Origin: Alphaproteobacteria bacterium
GTDB taxonomy: Bacteria; Pseudomonadota; Alphaproteobacteria; Puniceispirillales; UBA1172
DNA: 9,248 nucleotides
Direction: 5' to 3'
Assembly (NCBI GenBank): GCA_021296375.1
Contig: JAGWAQ010000056.1
Span: 1 to 9,248 of the forward strand
The notes beneath the pieces are model-generated. The model made no database searches, was not told the origin of the DNA, and worked only from the letters and a program-made list of their open reading frames with translations. Positions 5,458 to 9,248 of the stretch are shown piece after piece (the stretch's first letter is position 1; each line of letters begins with the position of its first letter). The position numbers were made by a program, and so were the translations under genes.

Positions 5458-6177
5458 TTATGACCTTGGCGTTGTTTCATTACTATACCTTAATATCCGA
5501 TCATTTCTATTGGTAATGAATTCAACGACCTTTGATTTGTAGGCCAGATATTCCGGCAGATTTTGCGGCAGAGGCGTTTCTTCAAAAGAGCGGAAAGGGT
5601 GCCAGAAATTGATTTGCTGGAAATCATCAAGCACCAGGTCTTCAAGCAGGAAAAATTCAACGTAACCGGGGAAATCCTCGAACAGGTCAAAAAACCGGGC
5701 GTATCTTTCAAAAGTTGCCGAAAGAGGGCTTTGCTGTTTTGCGTAAAATCTTCTGATGCACTCCAGCGTTAAATCGAACCTGTCCTGGATGTTGTGGTGA
5801 ACACCGCGCGACCCGTTAATCGTCATCTTCCCGTCAATTCGTTTGGAGGGAAAGACAATGTACCCCCCAATCGTTGAACAAATATCAAAGAAGGCATCGA
5901 CTTCACTTGCCGGAAGTTGCCCGATAATAGGGGACATCTTTTTGACGTTTTTGTAGCTATGCCCGATGGCGTCACTGGAAAGAAAAAACTCACCCAAGCC
6001 GGAGCGGTGATGCAGCAGTTTTGGCGTGTCCAGATCAAGCTCAAAAACCGTGCCGCCGGGTAATGGCTTGCTCCATAATTTTTGATGGTATCGGCGAAGT
6101 GTGGGGCTGAAAGAATCCGGGTCTTTCCCCGCCGGGGTATCGCTAAAGGTGTTAAATGTGATGTCAATGTTCGTCAT
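5458..6177 (-). CDS. DUF6994-family protein of unknown function
   Basis: This 239-residue protein matches, from memory, the pattern of the uncharacterised DUF6994 family. SPTLRRYHQKLWSKPLPGG is at about residues 24-42, then LLHHRSGLGEFFLSSDAIGH at 54-73, an IVFPSKRIDGKMTING core at 107-122 and DRFDLTLECIRRFY at 132-145. A C-terminal FFDLFEDFPGYVEFFLLEDL runs at 162-181. There is no signal peptide or membrane helix, so it is probably cytosolic. Family members occur singly in diverse bacteria, and I know of no assigned activity. The ATG at 6177 lacks a clear Shine-Dalgarno sequence. The gene diverges from pstS, and the Pho box lies 83 bases upstream of this start. It could share phosphate control, but the box faces pstS. 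The name is fairly sure; the function is unknown. Confidence 0.75.
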   Translation of the reverse strand: MTNIDITFNTFSDTPAGKDPDSFSPTLRRYHQKLWSKPLPGGTVFELDLDTPKLLHHRSGLGEFFLSSDAIGHSYKNVKKMSPIIGQLPASEVDAFFDICSTIGGYIVFPSKRIDGKMTINGSRGVHHNIQDRFDLTLECIRRFYAKQQSPLSATFERYARFFDLFEDFPGYVEFFLLEDLVLDDFQQINFWHPFRSFEETPLPQNLPEYLAYKSKVVEFITNRNDRILRYSNETTPRS

Positions 6178-6223
6178 TCAGAAAGGGTATGTGTTCTGAA
6201 ATCATCCGTCAAACAAGGGGGAG

Positions 6224-6233
6224 CTTATATAAG
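6224..6233 (-). promoter_or_regulatory. Possible -10 region of the DUF6994 gene within a palindrome
   Basis: CTTATATAAG is a perfect 10-bp palindrome 47 bases upstream of the DUF6994 start. On the minus strand it offers TATATA or TATAAG as a -10, with TTAAAA about 17 bases before the first of these. It is the only promoter-like element seen for that gene and is weak. Confidence 0.3.
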
Positions 6234-6259
6234 GCATGCGTTTTCGGGTTTTAACATTT

Positions 6260-6288
6260 CTGCAAAGCTACTGTCACAAAACTGCAAT
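6260..6288 (+). promoter_or_regulatory. Pho box (PhoB binding site) of the pst operon
   Basis: Three 7-base units lie at an exact 11-bp period: CTGCAAA (6260-6266), CTGTCAC (6271-6277) and CTGCAAT (6282-6288), joined by GCTA and AAAA. The last two form a near-consensus Pho box (CTGTCAT-AAAT-CTGTCAY). PhoB dimers bind such direct repeats and replace the -35 element. The box ends 10 bases before the likely -10 of pstS, the normal geometry. The third unit upstream could add a half-site. Confidence 0.85.
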
Positions 6289-6298
6289 ATGTCTTGGG

Positions 6299-6304
6299 TA
6301 GTGT
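6299..6304 (+). promoter_or_regulatory. -10 element of the PhoB-dependent pstS promoter
   Basis: TAGTGT at 6299-6304 begins 11 bases after the last base of the Pho box, the position of the -10 in PhoB-activated promoters. It matches TATAAT at four of six places. Transcription would start near 6311, about 32 bases before the pstS ATG. No normal -35 is present, as expected for an activator-dependent promoter. Confidence 0.55.
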
Positions 6305-6342
6305 CCCCATATCAATCCTAACCACCTTTTATGAGGACACAG

Positions 6343-7389
6343 ATGTTAAAGCGCACCCTTCTTGCAACCGCGGTTGTAGTCTCAACTCTCCCCCTTACAT
6401 CACTTACAGCGCAGGCACGCGAATATATTTCCATCGCGGGTTCCTCAACTGTTCTGCCTTTTGCGACAATCGTCGCTGAGAAAATGGGCAACAACCCTGC
6501 TTACAAGTCACCTGTTGTTGAATCAGGTGGGTCTTCTGTTGGTAAAAAAGGTGTTTGTGATGGTATCGGCACCCAATTCATCGACATTGGCAACGCGTCA
6601 TCCCGCATGAAGCTCAAGGAACTGGACTATTGTGATGCCAACGGCGTAACCCTGACAGAAATCAAGGTTGGTTACGACGGCATTGTTCTGGCCAGCTCAA
6701 AGTCCGGCATCGAAATGAAGATTTCAAAGTCTGACCTCGGCAAAGCCCTGACCGCCCGCGTGCCAAACGCCGACAACACCGCGATGATCGCCAACCCATA
6801 CAAGATGTGGAGCGATGTGAACCCGGCCCTTCCTGAAGTTGCGATCCGTGTTTATGGCCCGCCAACAACCTCAGGCACCCGCGCTTCATTTGCCGAAATG
6901 GTCAATGAAAAAGGCTATTGCAAAAAAGACGCTGATGCAAAAGCGACCCTGAAAGCCATCGGTGAGAAGGCCAAGACCTGCCGCGCCATGCGCACAGACG
7001 GCGCTTATGTTGAAGCTGGTGAACAGGACAACCTGATTGTCCAGAAGCTTCAGCAGGACGCAAATGCACTTGGCATCTTCGGCTTCTCCTACCTTGACCA
7101 GAACTCTGATACCCTGCGTGGCGCAGAAATCGACGGTGTTGAGCCAACCTTTGGTGACATTGCCAGCGGCAGCTACTCCGTCTCGCGCGCACTGTATTTC
7201 TACATCAAGCACGAGCACATGGACGTTGTCCCTGGCCTGGATGCTTACCTGAACGAATGGACCAAGCATTGGGGTGAAGATGGTATTCTGGCTGAAAATG
7301 GCATGATCCCACTGGGTGATGACGAGCGCGCCCAATACAAGGCCGCCATGAAAGACCTGCCAAAGCTGACCGCAAGCATGTTGAAATAA
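6343..7389 (+). CDS. pstS: Periplasmic phosphate-binding protein PstS
   Basis: This is the solute-binding component of the high-affinity phosphate ABC transporter. It is 348 residues from the ATG at 6343. That start has GAGGA at 6333-6337, five bases upstream; the earlier in-frame ATG at 6331 overlaps this site and has none of its own, so I reject it. The signal peptide is MLKRTLLATAVVV followed by a hydrophobic run, with cleavage likely after AQA (residue 25). Phosphate-binding loops are visible: AGSSTVLPF (residues 32-40), ESGGSS (60-65), GNASSRM (83-89), GYDG with Asp112, and TSGTRASF (176-183). Four cysteines (about 72, 97, 193 and 213) could form two periplasmic disulfides. It is the first gene of the operon, directly behind a Pho box, and hands phosphate to PstC/PstA. 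Confidence 0.95.
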   Translation: MLKRTLLATAVVVSTLPLTSLTAQAREYISIAGSSTVLPFATIVAEKMGNNPAYKSPVVESGGSSVGKKGVCDGIGTQFIDIGNASSRMKLKELDYCDANGVTLTEIKVGYDGIVLASSKSGIEMKISKSDLGKALTARVPNADNTAMIANPYKMWSDVNPALPEVAIRVYGPPTTSGTRASFAEMVNEKGYCKKDADAKATLKAIGEKAKTCRAMRTDGAYVEAGEQDNLIVQKLQQDANALGIFGFSYLDQNSDTLRGAEIDGVEPTFGDIASGSYSVSRALYFYIKHEHMDVVPGLDAYLNEWTKHWGEDGILAENGMIPLGDDERAQYKAAMKDLPKLTASMLK

Positions 7390-7404
7390 TCTGAAAAAAT
7401 AATT

Positions 7405-7436
7405 AAAGAGGCACAGCGATAAGTTGTGCCTCTTTT
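7405..7436 (+). terminator. Intrinsic terminator/attenuator between pstS and pstC
   Basis: AAAGAGGCACA (7405-7415) pairs perfectly with TGTGCCTCTTT (7425-7435) around a 9-base loop, and TTTT ends the structure. It lies 15 bases after the pstS stop. It would end part of the transcription and protect the pstS message, so that PstS is made in excess over the membrane proteins. Confidence 0.8.
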
Positions 7437-7458
7437 GCTATTCTTGAACTAGAATAGC
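7437..7458 (+). repeat. Second hairpin, before the pstC ribosome binding site
   Basis: GCTATTCT (7437-7444) and AGAATAGC (7451-7458) form a perfect 8-bp stem with a TGAACT loop, directly after the terminator. It ends 8 bases before the pstC ribosome binding site (GGGAG, 7467-7471). It could shield the pstC 5' end after processing or act as an operator; the role is inference. Confidence 0.5.
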
Positions 7459-7476
7459 CGGGGGTTGGGAGAAGCT

Positions 7477-8862
7477 ATGTCTTTTATTGTTAATATCGGT
7501 ATCATCATAGCTATATCTGCTTATGCGTATGTTCACGGTCTTTCGCGGGCCGTTTCGTTGCGAAACAAGCAAGCTCAATCCTTGCATTCCTTACCTCATT
7601 ACTACGGGTTGTTCCCCGCCCTGACGGCCTTTATCCCTGCCGCGCTATGCCTTGTTGCTTTCATGATTGGGGATGAGATGTATATCCGCTCTCATATCGC
7701 CGGTCTTGTGCCAGCGGCAGTGCAGGCTGACCCCGAGTTTTCCATGACCATTCAACTGGCGCAGCTGCGCAATATCGCCGATGGTCTGGTTTTTGGTGAA
7801 CCCGCACCATGGATGATGATTGCCGGCGCAAAATGGGCCGCGCTGAGCTCCCAGATTGATATTCTGGCCAGCATCTTCGCCATTGGCCTTGCGATATGTG
7901 GCGCGGTGTTTGGCCAGACTCGTATTCAGGCCCAGTTCCGGGCGCGCAATCAGGTTGAGCGAATCATCATTTTCTTCCTGGCGTCGAGTTCATTAATCGC
8001 GATCATCACCACCATTGGCATTGTGGTGTCTGTGGTTTTTGAATCGCTGCGATTCTTCCAGCTTGTGCCGGTGACGGAGTTCTTGTTCAACACCACATGG
8101 AACCCGCAATTTGAAGGGGCGGAGCGCGCCGGCAGTGGCGGCGCCAACGCTGTTTATGGTTCGGTGCCGTTGTTCGCGGGGACATTGCTGATCTCTGTTG
8201 TCGCCCTGTCGGTGGCGGTGCCTGTGGGGCTGTTTTCGGCGATTTTCCTGTCGGAATACGCCACCCCTCGCCAACGTGCCGTGATCAAGCCTGTGATGGA
8301 ATTGCTGGCAGGCGTCCCGACGGTTGTCTATGGCTTTTTCGCCGCCCTGACCGTCGCCCCCTTCGTGCGTGATCTTGGCGCCAGCATCGGCCTTGATGTC
8401 GCTTCGGAATCCGCTCTTGCCGCGGGGTTTGTGATGGGCATCATGATCATTCCATTTGTGTCATCCCTGTCGGATGATGTCATTAACGCGGTGCCGCAAT
8501 CTCTTCGTGACGCCGCCTATGGCCTTGGTTCAACCAAGAGCGAGACCGTGCGTCAGGTTGTTCTTCCGGCCGCGCTATCGGGGATTGCGGCAAGTATCTT
8601 GCTGGCGGTATCGCGCGCTGTTGGTGAAACGATGATTGTGGTGATGGCCGCCGGTCTGGCCGCCAACTTGTCCTTTAATCCATTTGATGCGGTGACGACG
8701 GTGACCTCACAAATCGTCACCATTCTCGTTGGTGACCAGGAATTTGAATCGGCAAAAACGCTCTCGGCTTTTGCCCTGGCGCTTACCCTTATCATTATTA
8801 CGTTGGCCCTGAATATGATCGCTCTTGCGGTGGTGAAGAGGTATAAGGAACAATATGACTAA
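7477..8862 (+). CDS. pstC: Phosphate ABC transporter permease PstC (long alphaproteobacterial form)
   Basis: This 461-residue integral membrane protein forms, with PstA, the phosphate channel in the inner membrane. Residues 1-160 are the extra N-terminal region typical of alphaproteobacterial PstC (the DUF3708-type domain): a hydrophobic helix at 3-18, another around 46-65, a loop with an RNIADG motif near 100, and a helix at about 130-146. The permease core follows, with membrane helices near 163-189, 232-258 and 277-296 and more to the C-terminus. The loop LRDAAYGLGSTKSETVRQVV then LPAA, at about 343-366, is the EAA motif that docks on the ATPase PstB. The ATG at 7477 has GGGAG five bases upstream; the TTG at 7465 has no such site. 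The C-terminus overlaps pstA by 8 bases, which suggests translational coupling. Confidence 0.93.
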   Translation: MSFIVNIGIIIAISAYAYVHGLSRAVSLRNKQAQSLHSLPHYYGLFPALTAFIPAALCLVAFMIGDEMYIRSHIAGLVPAAVQADPEFSMTIQLAQLRNIADGLVFGEPAPWMMIAGAKWAALSSQIDILASIFAIGLAICGAVFGQTRIQAQFRARNQVERIIIFFLASSSLIAIITTIGIVVSVVFESLRFFQLVPVTEFLFNTTWNPQFEGAERAGSGGANAVYGSVPLFAGTLLISVVALSVAVPVGLFSAIFLSEYATPRQRAVIKPVMELLAGVPTVVYGFFAALTVAPFVRDLGASIGLDVASESALAAGFVMGIMIIPFVSSLSDDVINAVPQSLRDAAYGLGSTKSETVRQVVLPAALSGIAASILLAVSRAVGETMIVVMAAGLAANLSFNPFDAVTTVTSQIVTILVGDQEFESAKTLSAFALALTLIIITLALNMIALAVVKRYKEQYD

Positions 8863-9248
8863 AATGTCTGATCCACAGCCCCACGGCGACGAGAAGCGCA
8901 CATTATCCCCGGTGGTGGCGCGTCAGCGCGTTGCGGAAAGCCTGGCCAAGCGTCATTCAAATGAACGGCGGTTTTTGTCTTATGGCCGTTTCGCCATTAT
9001 CATCGCCCTTGTTTTTCTCGTCACCTTGTTAGTCTACATCCTCAGCAAGGGGATCCCGGTGTTCTTCCAATATTATGTCACTTATCACGTCAACCTGAAC
9101 TCGGAGGATCTTGATCCTTATGGTGATGGGTCAGAGCAATCCTTGTTTGATGGCAATGCCCGCGGCGTCATTCGTGACGGGTTTTTTGACCTGCTCGAGG
9201 TCAGCGGGCGCAAAAACAAAAAAGCAGCGGGTAAAATCCTGTCTGAAG
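8855..9248 (+). CDS. pstA: Phosphate ABC transporter permease PstA, N-terminal part
   Basis: The frame is open from the ATG at 8855 to the end of the window (131 codons, no stop). AAGGA at 8845-8849 is five bases before this ATG, which overlaps the pstC stop codon (8860-8862). A second in-frame ATG at 8864 is possible but less well spaced. The product starts with a charged, cytosolic stretch of about 45 residues (VVARQRVAESLAKRHSNERR), then a membrane helix (FAIIIALVFLVTLLVYIL). A polar periplasmic region rich in Asp and Gly follows. This long N-terminal extension matches the DUF3333-type domain of alphaproteobacterial PstA. The permease core lies beyond the window. It pairs with PstC to form the channel; pstB is expected next. 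Confidence 0.88.
   Translation, partial: MTKMSDPQPHGDEKRTLSPVVARQRVAESLAKRHSNERRFLSYGRFAIIIALVFLVTLLVYILSKGIPVFFQYYVTYHVNLNSEDLDPYGDGSEQSLFDGNARGVIRDGFFDLLEVSGRKNKKAAGKILSE

Noticed and set aside
6331..6342. ATG at 6331 as the pstS start
   Set aside because: It overlaps the GAGGA site that serves the ATG at 6343 and has no Shine-Dalgarno sequence of its own.
6886..7335. 149-codon minus-strand frame inside pstS
   Set aside because: It is the antisense of a strongly conserved coding region, a common effect of codon bias.
7465..7476. TTG at 7465 as the pstC start
   Set aside because: The TTG overlaps the GGGAG that serves the ATG at 7477.
1..9248. tRNA, rRNA or CRISPR array
   Set aside because: I saw no cloverleaf with a CCA end, no conserved rRNA stretch and no regularly spaced repeats; the repeats present are tandem or palindromic and few in copy.

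Overview
The window looks like chromosomal DNA from an alphaproteobacterium, probably a marine or aquatic one of moderate GC. The best evidence is the pst locus: PstC is about 460 residues with a long N-terminal extension, and PstA starts with a long cytosolic tail. Both are typical of alphaproteobacterial phosphate transporters. The cytochrome c tail and the integrase remnant also recall alphaproteobacterial families. The genus cannot be told from the sequence.

Layout. (1) 1-203 is the C-terminal end of a class I cytochrome c, with an apparent frameshift at the window edge. (2) 204-2625 is a small module: a TetR-family regulator (+) diverges from an extended-SDR reductase of the dihydroflavonol-4-reductase type (-), which is followed on the same strand by a START/SRPBCC-fold lipoprotein. 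The regulator-reductase gap holds a TATAAT promoter overlapped by TGTAAA/TTTACA inverted repeats, as expected of a TetR operator. Short tandem and palindromic repeats flank the lipoprotein gene. (3) 2627-4385 looks like an eroded island. The C-terminal end of a tyrosine recombinase begins right after the tetR stop, followed by an AT-rich gene of unknown function (3082-4095) and a frameshifted helix-turn-helix remnant of a resolvase/invertase-type protein on the minus strand. (4) 4503-6177 holds a classical SDR oxidoreductase (+) converging, 7 bases apart, on a DUF6994-type gene (-). (5) 6260-9248 is a phosphate-starvation operon: a three-unit Pho box, pstS, an intergenic hairpin terminator or attenuator plus a second hairpin, pstC, and the start of pstA, which overlaps the end of pstC. 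pstB, phoU and phoB probably follow outside the window.

How they work together. PstS captures periplasmic phosphate and passes it to the PstC-PstA channel. PhoB presumably switches the operon on at the Pho box, and the pstS-pstC hairpin would keep the binding protein in excess over the membrane subunits. The TetR regulator probably represses the divergent reductase and the lipoprotein behind it. The ligand is unknown.

I found no tRNA, rRNA, CRISPR array or intact insertion sequence, and no clear new multi-gene system. The least explained item is the AT-rich gene between the two recombinase remnants. Several obvious long reading frames start too early. I use internal ATG codons, supported by ribosome binding sites or by domain fit, for the lipoprotein gene, tetR, pstS and pstC.
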